A DNA stretch of 18,710 nt from JBBRMQ01 sp038230775 (GTDB taxonomy: Bacteria > Acidobacteriota > Thermoanaerobaculia > Gp7-AA8): assembly GCA_038230775.1 (NCBI GenBank), contig JBBRMQ010000065.1:1-18710 (forward strand), read 5' to 3'. This document shows, piece after piece, positions 7,852 to 14,841 of the stretch (its first letter is position 1; each line of letters begins with the position of its first letter). Under the pieces are notes generated by a model. That model was given only the letters and a program-made list of their open reading frames with translations, was not told the origin of the DNA and searched no databases. Made by a program: the position numbers and the translations under genes.

Positions 7852-8603
7852 TATTCACTGCTCCACTCGAGCGGCAGATCCTTCTTCACGACGAGCGTGT
7901 ACGGGTTGCCTTCGACTTTCACGTGCACGACCGCGGTGGGCGGCGTCGCACCCTTGATCTCTTTGGCGTCGAGGACCTCGAACTCTCCGATCTTCCGGTA
8001 CATGTCTTTCTGCATGCTCCACTTGGTGAAGCCATCGGAGGCGATGTTCATCTCGGTCTGGTCGAGGATTTTCTTGTTCTTGAACCAGAAAGTCACGGCA
8101 AACTGGGAGCCCTTCATCTCGTGCATCTCACTGAGGACGCGTTTCACGCGCGATGCAGCCACCTTGTCGTAGCTCGGGCCCTGCAGCATCCACATCATTC
8201 CAGCGACGGCGAGAACGATCGCGATCCAGCCGAAGCTGGGCAACCGCGAAAAGAATTTGTCCTTTTCGATCGCCACTGGCGCCTTGCTCTTGGCGAGAAT
8301 GCCGAGCGCGGTGACGTGCGACTCGCGTTGCTGAACCTCACGAGCGAGAGCAACGGGGCTTGCGGCTGCCGGTACGTCGTCGACGTCGAATTCGTAGGCG
8401 TTGGGGTTGATGCGCTTCAGTGTGTACGGCGATCCGCCGACGGTGATCGGGCGAGTGTCTTCATCGGCGTTGATCGGTTTGGCCGCGACACGGCCATTGA
8501 TGCGGACCATGTCCTTGCCGTTCTCCGCGCGCTCGACGCTGACGACATAGTTCTGCCCATTGACGTCGACATCCCACTTGCCGAGCTGCATGGAAACCCC
8601 CAT
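7851..8603 (-). CDS. Single-TM protein with FAIM1-like N-terminal domain and extracytoplasmic C-terminal domain
   Basis: I do not recognise a named gene. The 250-residue protein has three parts. Residues 1-75 form a beta-rich domain (GKWDVDVNGQNYVVSVE, MVRINGRV, YEFDVDD) whose WDV..dG....VE..rV.VnG pattern recalls the FAIM1 beta-sandwich. Residues 76-122 are a charged linker, followed by one membrane segment (FGWIAIVLAVAGMMWML, about 126-142). The C-terminal 100 residues, presumably outside the cytoplasm, end WSSE and could be an NTF2/DUF4878-like alpha+beta fold (inference). There is no signal peptide, and by topology the N-terminus is cytoplasmic. Two ATGs are possible, 8603 and 8591; a palindrome spans both. 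It follows ligD by 17 bases on the same strand and may be co-transcribed. Confidence 0.6.
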   Translation of the reverse strand: MGVSMQLGKWDVDVNGQNYVVSVERAENGKDMVRINGRVAAKPINADEDTRPITVGGSPYTLKRINPNAYEFDVDDVPAAASPVALAREVQQRESHVTALGILAKSKAPVAIEKDKFFSRLPSFGWIAIVLAVAGMMWMLQGPSYDKVAASRVKRVLSEMHEMKGSQFAVTFWFKNKKILDQTEMNIASDGFTKWSMQKDMYRKIGEFEVLDAKEIKGATPPTAVVHVKVEGNPYTLVVKKDLPLEWSSE

Positions 8604-8616
8604 TTGGTGTTTCCAT
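8590..8616. promoter_or_regulatory. Palindrome over the start codon of the single-TM protein gene
   Basis: ATGGAAAC (8590-8597) and GTTTCCAT (8609-8616) are perfect inverted 8-mers, and two further G-C pairs form inside. The structure covers both candidate start codons (8603, 8591) and lies five bases after the ligD stop. It could be an RNA hairpin masking the start, or a dimeric operator. Function is inference. Confidence 0.4.
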
Positions 8617-8620
8617 TATT

Positions 8621-10486
8621 TTACTTCAGGACAGGTAGCTTTACGGCCTTCTTGAACATCTCACTGAAGAGATCTCCAACCTTGGCGAGGCGATCGGGCA
8701 TCGTCCGCAGGTTGAACTTCCTTGGATCCAGCTTCTTCGTGATTTCCTCCCACTTCAGCGGCGCTGAGACCGGCGCCCCATCGATGGCGCGCAGCGAATA
8801 CGGCGCCACGACCGTCTTGCCGTAGCCGTTCTGCAGACAGTCGAGATACAGACGACCGCGCCGGCTGGCGATCGAGCGCTCGACGGTCATGGTCGGCACT
8901 TCCTTCGCTACGGCAGCCGCGATTCCGCTAGCGAACTCCATCACTTCCTCGTGGGTGTAGCCGCGCTCGAGCGGGATCATCACGTGAATGCCGCGCTTGC
9001 CCGACGTTTTCGGGACGCTCGGGAGACTCAGGTTCTCGAGCAGGGCGCGGATCACACCGGCCGCTTCGATCGCCTGTTCGATGCCCCTTCCCTTCGCCGG
9101 ATCGAGATCGAAAAGCATCCAGTCGGCGTCTTCCAGCGACTCGCCGCGCGAGGCCCACATATGCAGGGTCAGTGCTGACATCTGCGCGATCCACCGAAGC
9201 GCGTCGCGGCTGTCGATTACGAGATGCCTCACCGTCTTGCGGCTGCTCGCGCGGGTTGGCGTCTCGATCGTCGTCAGCCAGTCCGGCGCTTCTTTGCCGA
9301 GGTGCTGGTGGAACCAGGAGGGTTTGTCGATGCCCTGGTTCCAGTGCTCCAGCGAAAGCGGGCGGTCGCGCAACGCGCGGATCATCGGCTCGGCAACCGC
9401 GTCGTAGTAATTCGCGACGTCCTGCTTCGTGATCTTGTCCCGCGGATAGAGGATGCGGTCGGGGTTGGTCAGGATTACACGGCTGGTCGCGGGTCGCGGG
9501 TTGCGGGTCGGTTGCTTTTCCGACTTGCGACCTGCGACCTGCGACTTGCTCTTCGCCACCGGCTTCTCCCTCACCACGTCTCCGGCGCTCTTGTCTTCGC
9601 GCAATCCCAGAAAGGACGGGTGGCGCAAACGGTTGTCGCTTGTCCATTCCGTGAATGCGACCTGCGCCACGAGGCGCGGCTTCGTCCACGTCGCGACACG
9701 GATCTTCGGCGCGTCTTTCGCCGGCGACGCGGGGATCACGTCCTTCGCCAGCTCGTCGCGCAGCCAGACGCGCATCTTCGCCGAGAATCCTGTCCCGACT
9801 TTTCCGGCGTAGCGCAGCTCGCCGTTGTCGTTTACGGCGAGATGCAGCGACCCGACCTCGCGTGTCGAATGCGTGCTCGGGTTCCAACCGATGATGACGA
9901 GCTCCTGTTCATTGATCGCCTTGATCTTCAGCCATTCCTTCGACCGGCGCGGCTCGTAGCCGGAAGTGTTCCTTTTGGCGATGATCCCTTCCCACCCATC
10001 GGCGGCAGCCTTCTCGAGCGCCGCGTCGCCCGGCGGATCGATCGTCGCAGCCAGGCGCACTCCCGCCGGCGGGCGCTTGAGAACCTTCTCGAGAATCGCG
10101 CGCCGCTCGATGTACTTCATCTTGCGAAGGTCTTTGCCGTCGAGCCACAGAATGTCGAAGAAGAAAATCAGTTCCCGGTTCTCGCCCTGTTGCAGGAGCT
10201 GAAAACGCGGAGCACCGCTCTCGTCGAGCGCGACGATCTCGCCATCGAGCACGGCCTGCCTCACCTTGATCTTCGCAACGATGGCCGCGATGTGCGGGAA
10301 GCGATCGGCGAGATCGAGCTCGTTGCGGCTCAGGAGCGCGACCTCGCCGTCGACGATCCCCGCCACCGCCCGGAAGCCGTCGTACTTCAGCTCATAGGAC
10401 CAATTCTTTTCATCCGGCGGCGGCCCATCGGTGAGCGTCGCGAGCATGGGAGGGAACAGCTTGCGAAGAAGCGCTTCCGGTTTCAT
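8621..10486 (-). CDS. ligD: ATP-dependent DNA ligase LigD (ligase-polymerase, no phosphoesterase domain)
   Basis: LigD seals and fills double-strand breaks in bacterial non-homologous end joining with Ku. This 621-residue form has a ligase domain first (about 1-300) and a primase-polymerase domain second (about 338-610). The ligase part shows the nucleotidyl-lysine motif ELKYDGFRA (K34), LDGEIVAL, EGIIAKR and EWLKIK. The polymerase part shows DWMLFDLDP (catalytic aspartates) and TSGKRGIHV. No 3'-phosphoesterase domain is present, so any end-trimming needs another enzyme. The linker at about 314-335 is encoded by a heptad hairpin repeat. ATG 10486 is preferred; a TTG at 10501 would add five residues, and neither has a good Shine-Dalgarno. 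No ku gene is visible here. The gene is divergent from tonB. Confidence 0.93.
   Translation of the reverse strand: MKPEALLRKLFPPMLATLTDGPPPDEKNWSYELKYDGFRAVAGIVDGEVALLSRNELDLADRFPHIAAIVAKIKVRQAVLDGEIVALDESGAPRFQLLQQGENRELIFFFDILWLDGKDLRKMKYIERRAILEKVLKRPPAGVRLAATIDPPGDAALEKAAADGWEGIIAKRNTSGYEPRRSKEWLKIKAINEQELVIIGWNPSTHSTREVGSLHLAVNDNGELRYAGKVGTGFSAKMRVWLRDELAKDVIPASPAKDAPKIRVATWTKPRLVAQVAFTEWTSDNRLRHPSFLGLREDKSAGDVVREKPVAKSKSQVAGRKSEKQPTRNPRPATSRVILTNPDRILYPRDKITKQDVANYYDAVAEPMIRALRDRPLSLEHWNQGIDKPSWFHQHLGKEAPDWLTTIETPTRASSRKTVRHLVIDSRDALRWIAQMSALTLHMWASRGESLEDADWMLFDLDPAKGRGIEQAIEAAGVIRALLENLSLPSVPKTSGKRGIHVMIPLERGYTHEEVMEFASGIAAAVAKEVPTMTVERSIASRRGRLYLDCLQNGYGKTVVAPYSLRAIDGAPVSAPLKWEEITKKLDPRKFNLRTMPDRLAKVGDLFSEMFKKAVKLPVLK
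9483..9548. repeat. Heptad inverted-repeat hairpin, copy 3, inside ligD
   Basis: The left arm is CTGGTCG CGGGTCG CGGGTTG CGGGTCG (9483-9510). The right arm is CGACTTG CGACCTG CGACCTG CGACTTG (9521-9548). A ten-base centre, GTTGCTTTTC, separates them (AAAA on the other strand). There are four units per arm, as in copy 2. It lies in frame within ligD and encodes a basic, low-complexity linker containing KSKSQVAGRKSEKQPTRN. Confidence 0.85.
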
Positions 10487-10636
10487 TCGCACGCGATCCA
10501 ATAGTAGGCGATGACCCGCGCATCATGATCGGCCTCAGCCGCTTCGGCCGCAGGTTGCGCGCAACGAGACTGTAACGGCGTTGTTTCTTTTCGGATGCTA
10601 CGATCCTTCGACCAGCAAACCGACTGATTCTGACGC

Positions 10637-11419
10637 ATGTTCGAGACCGTCGCGCCCGACCAGTTCCACACACGCAGCCGCCGACTCGCGTACGAGACGC
10701 TGCCGGTGTCGATCGCCATTCACGCTCTGGCGATCGGAGGCGGCGTGGTTGTAGCGCTGTGGAATGTGGGATTTCCTGAAGCCTCACCGCGAGTGAGTGT
10801 GGCCTACAGCCTCATCCACGTTCCCGACCCGCCCCCGCCTCCCCCACCGCCCAAGCCCGCCCCGAAAGCTGAGCCCGTTAAACAGTCTGCGCCGCCTCCT
10901 CCGCCCATCATGAAGCTCGGGCAGATCGTGGCGCCGACCGTGATCCCCGACAAGATTCCGGACGTTGTCGAGCCGCCGCCTCCCGATCCCGCGCCGCAAC
11001 CTGCCGTCACCGACACCGCGCCCGGCGACCCCCTCGGCAAGCCCGAAGGCATCCTTGGCGGTGACATCGCTGGAAAAGTCCACGGCAAAGCGGGCGGAAT
11101 CGCCTTTCCCGACGACGGGCGCGTGCACATCGATCGCGAGCAGAAACTGCCGATGGAGACCGTCGAGCAGGAGTACCCGCACTACCCTCCCGATGCGCAG
11201 AAGAAGCATCTCGAGGATCAGGTCGTCGTGCGCTACATCATCGGCACGAACGGACGGGTGAAGAACGTCGAGATTCTCGATCACGCGAAAGAAAAGATGT
11301 TCGACGAAGCCGCGCTCGAAGCCGTCCGCCGCTGGAGATTCCGTCCCATGATCAAGGACGGAAAAGCGGTGGAAGTGGTGCACGACCTCGCGATCAACTT
11401 CGAGATCGTAATTCGCTGA
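10637..11419 (+). CDS. TonB family energy-transducing protein
   Basis: TonB couples inner-membrane ion flow to outer-membrane transport. This 260-residue protein has the full layout: a short cytoplasmic N-terminus, one membrane anchor (PVSIAIHALAIGGGVVVALW, about 23-42), a proline-rich periplasmic spacer (DPPPPPPPPKPAPKAEP and later P-rich runs, about 63-122), a glycine-rich stretch, and a C-terminal TonB_C domain (about 170-260). The last contains YPPDAQKKHLEDQVVVRYIIG and the terminal AVRRWRFRPMIKDG signature. It implies a diderm cell. ExbB, ExbD and receptor genes are not nearby. The ATG at 10637 lacks a clear Shine-Dalgarno; TACGAT around 10597-10602 could be a -10 box. A GC hairpin follows the stop. 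Confidence 0.92.
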   Translation: MFETVAPDQFHTRSRRLAYETLPVSIAIHALAIGGGVVVALWNVGFPEASPRVSVAYSLIHVPDPPPPPPPPKPAPKAEPVKQSAPPPPPIMKLGQIVAPTVIPDKIPDVVEPPPPDPAPQPAVTDTAPGDPLGKPEGILGGDIAGKVHGKAGGIAFPDDGRVHIDREQKLPMETVEQEYPHYPPDAQKKHLEDQVVVRYIIGTNGRVKNVEILDHAKEKMFDEAALEAVRRWRFRPMIKDGKAVEVVHDLAINFEIVIR

Positions 11420-11430
11420 CACTCCTGGGG

Positions 11431-11451
11431 CGGCGGGCTCTCAGCCCGCCG
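11431..11451 (+). terminator. GC hairpin after tonB
   Basis: CGGCGGGCT (11431-11439) and AGCCCGCCG (11443-11451) form a perfect 9-bp stem with a three-base loop, 11 bases after the tonB stop. No T-tract follows, so it may be a terminator or a short dispersed repeat. Confidence 0.45.
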
Positions 11452-11548
11452 TCTGCAGCCTGAGAGGTGCCAGATCACGAGGTGTCGAAGGCGCGCCACC
11501 GCCAGCGATCTCGCCGCGTTTGCAATGCGCAGGAGTTCATGAAAGATC

Positions 11549-11637
11549 TGTCATCCCGAGCGTAGCGAGGGACCGGTGTGGGAGGACGGCTCGTCGAACC
11601 CGGCCCACACCGGTCCCTCGCTACGCTCGGGATGACA
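11549..11637. repeat. Perfect 34-bp inverted repeat (GTCATCCCGAGCG type)
   Basis: The arms 11549-11582 and 11604-11637 are perfect inverted copies of 34 bases, each starting outermost with TGTCATCCCGAGCG and ending GTGTGGG inside, around a 21-base loop. This outer word is a widely dispersed bacterial intergenic repeat in my experience. On the minus strand the right arm supplies a TAG stop to an open frame running through 11639-11725. It lies in the decayed region between tonB and the next gene. Confidence 0.85.
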
Positions 11638-11724
11638 TGGTGTCGAGCACGGTGTTGATCGTCTCGTAGGCCTTCGCCATCTTCGCCTGAACTCGATCAG
11701 CCTGAGGGGGCCCACCGCAATTTT

Positions 11725-11841
11725 TTACTCAGGCGCTCGAGGGTCATCGCGTCGACCCTCGCGGACGTCGAACGTCTGCCACGTTCCGAGTGCGATCACG
11801 GGAAGCTCCTCGCCAGTTTCCGGAATGATTCGTACGTGCAT
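11725..11841 (-). pseudogene. Aldo/keto reductase N-terminal remnant
   Basis: From an ATG at 11841 the minus strand encodes 38 residues. The first 26 contain RIIPETGEELPVIALGTWQT followed by FDV. This is the opening beta-hairpin and first strand of an aldo/keto reductase (I...GE.LPVIGLGTW.TFDV). The reading then becomes arginine- and aspartate-rich and stops at 11725, with none of the catalytic tetrad. The rest of the gene is missing. A following minus-strand open frame down to 11639 (QADRVQAKMAKAYETINTVL) may be the tail of another lost gene. Together they suggest a deletion that fused gene ends. Confidence 0.6.
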
Positions 11842-11964
11842 GTCAATTTCGAGCACAGGGCGGGCCGAAGCCCCACATGCCGCGCGGAGCACACGGAAAC
11901 GCGGCTGGTCCGTCGCTTGCTCCCTTCATGCCGCGTGCTCTTTCCCTATACCTCAGAGCTCGAG

Positions 11965-13287
11965 ATGCCGGTGATCGGACTCGAGTCGGAATTCAAAGTC
12001 TTCATCGATGACAAGGAAGTGGTCCCCGAGGAGGTCTGGCGGACGCCGTCAGGGCTTGTGGACCGGCCTCTCGTCAAGCGAACCAACAAGGCGTTTCAGC
12101 TACCGACGGGCGGCGCGCTCTATTTCGATGGCGGCGTCATCGAGGTGGTAACGCCGGTGATCGAGATTGCGCCGCAGTGTACGGCGCGCGTGGTGCGCAG
12201 CCTGTGGGAGCAGATCGGCTTCGTGCGGGACCAGCTCGACAAGTGGGAAAAACGGTCGGGAAAACGCGTGCGCCTGCAGGCATTCAGCTGCCACTTCAAC
12301 ATCTCGTTCGAGCTCGAGCGCGGCGAACGGAGCCGGGATCGCACCATTCAGAAACTCGCTCTGCTGCTCGCGACCCTGCTGCCGGTGCCGCTGATCATGA
12401 CCGGTGCGAACAAGAAGTCGACGGGCATCGGCGTCCGGCCGCGGAGGGAGCGCATCGAGATGACGCTCGACTTCGCACCCGATCCGGGCCTGATGGCCGC
12501 GACCACCGCGCTCATCGTCGGGATCGTGCGCGAGGTAATCTCGTGGCCGTCGTATCGCCTCACCGAGCTCGACGAGCGGCAGATTCCAGCGATCGCCGGC
12601 GTCGAGCCGGGCAAGCACGTGTCGCGCAAAGGATGGCTGTCGCAGGCGAAGCACTTCCCGAGAAACCCGTTCAAGACCGACCCGAATGCGAAGGTGTGGA
12701 AGACCACGACGGGCCAGACGATGTCCCTTCGCGAGATCTCGCTCGCCGTCGCGATGCAGTTCCGCGACTCGATCCGCCGCTACTCCGACCCGTTCAGCTA
12801 TCGAGTGCTGATGGCGGTGCTGCACGGCCAGATGCCGGCGCTGCTCGACCTCGAGAAGCGCCCGCCGGCCTATGACGATGTCGGACGCAGCACGCGGTGG
12901 GGCGCTGTGCTGCCCGAGCTCGAGAACTTTGCCGCACTGATGCACGACGAAGAGGACTCATCGGCCCCCAGCCGCCGCCGTGCGGACGTGGACGAGAAGC
13001 TTGCTCCGCCATGGTCGGGCGAGTCGACCGAGCGCCGGTTGCGCTCGCGCAAGTACGGCGAGCGGCGCACGACCGCGTCGCCGTCACCCTCACGCACCCT
13101 CACTCGCTCCGCCTACGAGAAAGTCTTCCTGAAACTCGGCGCCGGCACCAGCCTCAAAATCGACAACGAAGTTCTGACGCCGGTGAAAGTGAAGGGCTGG
13201 TACCACTCGATTTTCCGGGCGCCGAACGGGGAAGAGCGGATGCTCTCCATTGATCAACTTCTTCGTCATATGGGGTCGTGGATGTAG
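11965..13287 (+). CDS. Putative carboxylate-amine ligase (glutamine-synthetase-like fold; amidoligase-type)
   Basis: I do not recognise a named gene. The 440-residue product begins MPVIGLESEFKVFIDD, where the GxExEF pattern recalls the first metal-binding strand of glutamate-cysteine-ligase and amidoligase families. It is followed by LPTGGALYFDGGVIEVVTPV, resembling their second metal-binding strand (..DG..iEv.TP). Conserved-looking segments CHFNISFE and RRERIEMTLDF could add ligands and arginines. Residues about 335-385 are a low-complexity S/R-rich linker, and the last 60 residues form a separate small domain (KVKGWYHSIFR). If correct, it would use ATP to form an amide or peptide bond; the substrates are unknown. 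The ATG at 11965 is chosen because the conserved fold starts there, while the open frame extends 43 arginine- and cysteine-rich codons upstream. It ends before a heptad hairpin and a terminator. Confidence 0.5.
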   Translation: MPVIGLESEFKVFIDDKEVVPEEVWRTPSGLVDRPLVKRTNKAFQLPTGGALYFDGGVIEVVTPVIEIAPQCTARVVRSLWEQIGFVRDQLDKWEKRSGKRVRLQAFSCHFNISFELERGERSRDRTIQKLALLLATLLPVPLIMTGANKKSTGIGVRPRRERIEMTLDFAPDPGLMAATTALIVGIVREVISWPSYRLTELDERQIPAIAGVEPGKHVSRKGWLSQAKHFPRNPFKTDPNAKVWKTTTGQTMSLREISLAVAMQFRDSIRRYSDPFSYRVLMAVLHGQMPALLDLEKRPPAYDDVGRSTRWGAVLPELENFAALMHDEEDSSAPSRRRADVDEKLAPPWSGESTERRLRSRKYGERRTTASPSPSRTLTRSAYEKVFLKLGAGTSLKIDNEVLTPVKVKGWYHSIFRAPNGEERMLSIDQLLRHMGSWM

Positions 13288-13298
13288 GTGAGGGAGAG

Positions 13299-13396
13299 AC
13301 GAGGAATGTTGAATGTTGAATGTTGAATGTTGAATGTTGAATGAAAACCACGGTTACACATTCAACATTGAACATTCAACATTCAACATTCCTCGT
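13299..13396. repeat. Heptad inverted-repeat hairpin, copy 4 (five units per arm)
   Basis: The left arm is five perfect GAATGTT units (13304-13338). The right arm is CACATTC AACATTG and three AACATTC units (13357-13391). ACGAG and CTCGT extend the stem outward. The centre (13339-13356) starts GAATGAAAACC. It is the most regular and most AT-rich member, embedded in GC-rich DNA, 11 bases after the ligase-like gene stop. Confidence 0.92.
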
Positions 13397-13457
13397 GCTT
13401 CTCCCTTTTCTGGCACGCGACGAGCGATCCACGCCCCCCGAGCTAGCGGTAATCAGG

Positions 13458-13498
13458 GCGCGCCGATAATCCCAAGCGGGTCGGCGCGCTTTCTTTTT
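13458..13498 (+). terminator. Rho-independent terminator
   Basis: GCGCGCCGA (13458-13466) and TCGGCGCGC (13481-13489) form a perfect 9-bp stem, followed directly by TTTCTTTTT. It is the clearest intrinsic terminator in the window and would end transcription from the ligase-like gene just before pepQ. Confidence 0.8.
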
Positions 13499-13505
13499 GG
13501 TGTTG

Positions 13506-13511
13506 TATCCT
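13506..13511 (+). promoter_or_regulatory. Candidate -10 box for a leaderless pepQ
   Basis: TATCCT (within TGTTGTATCCT) ends seven bases before GTG 13519. The upstream terminator leaves almost no room for a 5' leader, and no Shine-Dalgarno is present. No good -35 is seen. Confidence 0.4.
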
Positions 13512-13518
13512 CCGCCGC

Positions 13519-14841
13519 GTGAAGGACCGACTCGCCGAACTCTACGCCTCACATCTGAAAACCGTCATGGAGCGCCACGACCGCGCGCTCGCCGCGACGA
13601 AGTACGACTCCGTCGTCATCGCAGCCGGCGCGCTCATCTACGCGTTTCTCGATGACAACAGCTATCCCTTCCGGCCCAACCCGCACTTCAAGTCGTGGGT
13701 TCCCCTCATCTCCAACCCTCACTGCTTCATCATCTACACGCCGGGCTCGAAGCCGGTGCTCGTCTACTACCAGCCCGTCGACTACTGGTACAAGCCGGCC
13801 GATGCGCCGGCGGGTTACTGGGTCGATCATTTCGAGATCCGCGTCATCGGAACTGACTCCGATGCCTTGCAACACTTTCCCCGTCGCGGCCGCACGGCGT
13901 TCATCGGCGAGCCGCTCACCGGATCGGTCGGCGTCGCAAACCCCGACGATCTCGTCGAGCGCCTTCACTTCGATCGCTCATGGAAGACCGACTACGAGAT
14001 CGAGTGCATGCGGCTGGCGAATGAGCGTGGTGCGCGCGGCCATCGCGCGGCGGAGAAGGCCTTTCGCGCCGGACTCTCGGAGTATGCGATTCATCTCGAG
14101 TTCCTCCGCGCGTCTGATCAGACCGAAGAGGAGATTCCGTACTTCAACATCATCGCGTTGAACGACCACGCGTCCGTCCTGCACTACATCCTTCACGAGC
14201 GCGAGACCGCCGGGCGGCACTCGTTCCTCATCGACGCCGGCGCCGCCGTCAACGGCTACGCCTCGGACATCACCCGCACGTACTCGCAAAAGGACGACGA
14301 GTTCGCGCGCCTGATCGTGGCAATGGACTCTGCGCAGCAGGAGATGTGCGCTGCCGTGAGGCCGGGCGCGAACTACCCTGACCTTCACATGCTGGCCCAT
14401 CGCAAAGTGGCAGACATCCTGGTCGACTTCGCGTTCGTGAAGGGCATCGATGCCGGCGGCATCGTCGAGAAGCGGATCAGCAGCACGTTCTTCCCGCACG
14501 GAGTCGGCCACTTCATCGGTCTGCAGGTTCACGACGTCGCCGGATTTCACGCCGATGAAACCGGTCGACACATTCCGAAGCCGGAAGGACATCCGTATCT
14601 TCGCCTGACCCGCAAGGTCGACCCGCGGATGTCGTTCACCGTCGAGCCGGGGTTCTACTTCATCGAGCCGTTGCTGTCCGAATTGAAGAAGAGCGAGAAC
14701 GCGAAATTCATCAACTGGGCGAAGGTCGATGACTTCCGGAAATTCGGCGGCGTGCGCATCGAGGACGACGTCGTGGTGACCGAGAGCGGCCACGAGAATC
14801 TGACGCGTGAGGCATTCGCGAAGGTCAACGCGGCAGCGTGA
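13519..14841 (+). CDS. pepQ: Xaa-Pro dipeptidase (prolidase), M24B family
   Basis: PepQ splits dipeptides with C-terminal proline in the cytoplasm and needs two divalent metals. The 440-residue length matches E. coli PepQ. The N-terminal domain (1-150) is followed by the pita-bread catalytic domain, in which all five metal ligands are visible. These are D239 and D250 (LIDAGAAVNGYASDITRTY), H331 (HGVGHFIGLQVHDV), E376 (TVEPGFYF) and E415 (GGVRIEDDV). The start is GTG at 13519; a candidate -10 box seven bases upstream and the lack of a ribosome binding site suggest a leaderless transcript. The 3' end overlaps the convergent sulfatase gene by 17 bases. The known side activity of PepQ on organophosphates is a family property and not testable here. 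Confidence 0.93.
   Translation: MKDRLAELYASHLKTVMERHDRALAATKYDSVVIAAGALIYAFLDDNSYPFRPNPHFKSWVPLISNPHCFIIYTPGSKPVLVYYQPVDYWYKPADAPAGYWVDHFEIRVIGTDSDALQHFPRRGRTAFIGEPLTGSVGVANPDDLVERLHFDRSWKTDYEIECMRLANERGARGHRAAEKAFRAGLSEYAIHLEFLRASDQTEEEIPYFNIIALNDHASVLHYILHERETAGRHSFLIDAGAAVNGYASDITRTYSQKDDEFARLIVAMDSAQQEMCAAVRPGANYPDLHMLAHRKVADILVDFAFVKGIDAGGIVEKRISSTFFPHGVGHFIGLQVHDVAGFHADETGRHIPKPEGHPYLRLTRKVDPRMSFTVEPGFYFIEPLLSELKKSENAKFINWAKVDDFRKFGGVRIEDDVVVTESGHENLTREAFAKVNAAA

Noticed and set aside
9224..10504. A 426-codon plus-strand open frame opposite ligD
   Set aside because: It is an antisense shadow; ligD on the other strand has full catalytic motifs.
8621..10637. A complete NHEJ operon with ku
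   Set aside because: No Ku-like reading frame is present beside ligD in the window; the neighbours are a one-TM protein and tonB.
13299..13396. Possible CRISPR array
   Set aside because: The repeats are 7 bp with no spacers and the two halves are inverted, so it is a hairpin and not a CRISPR.
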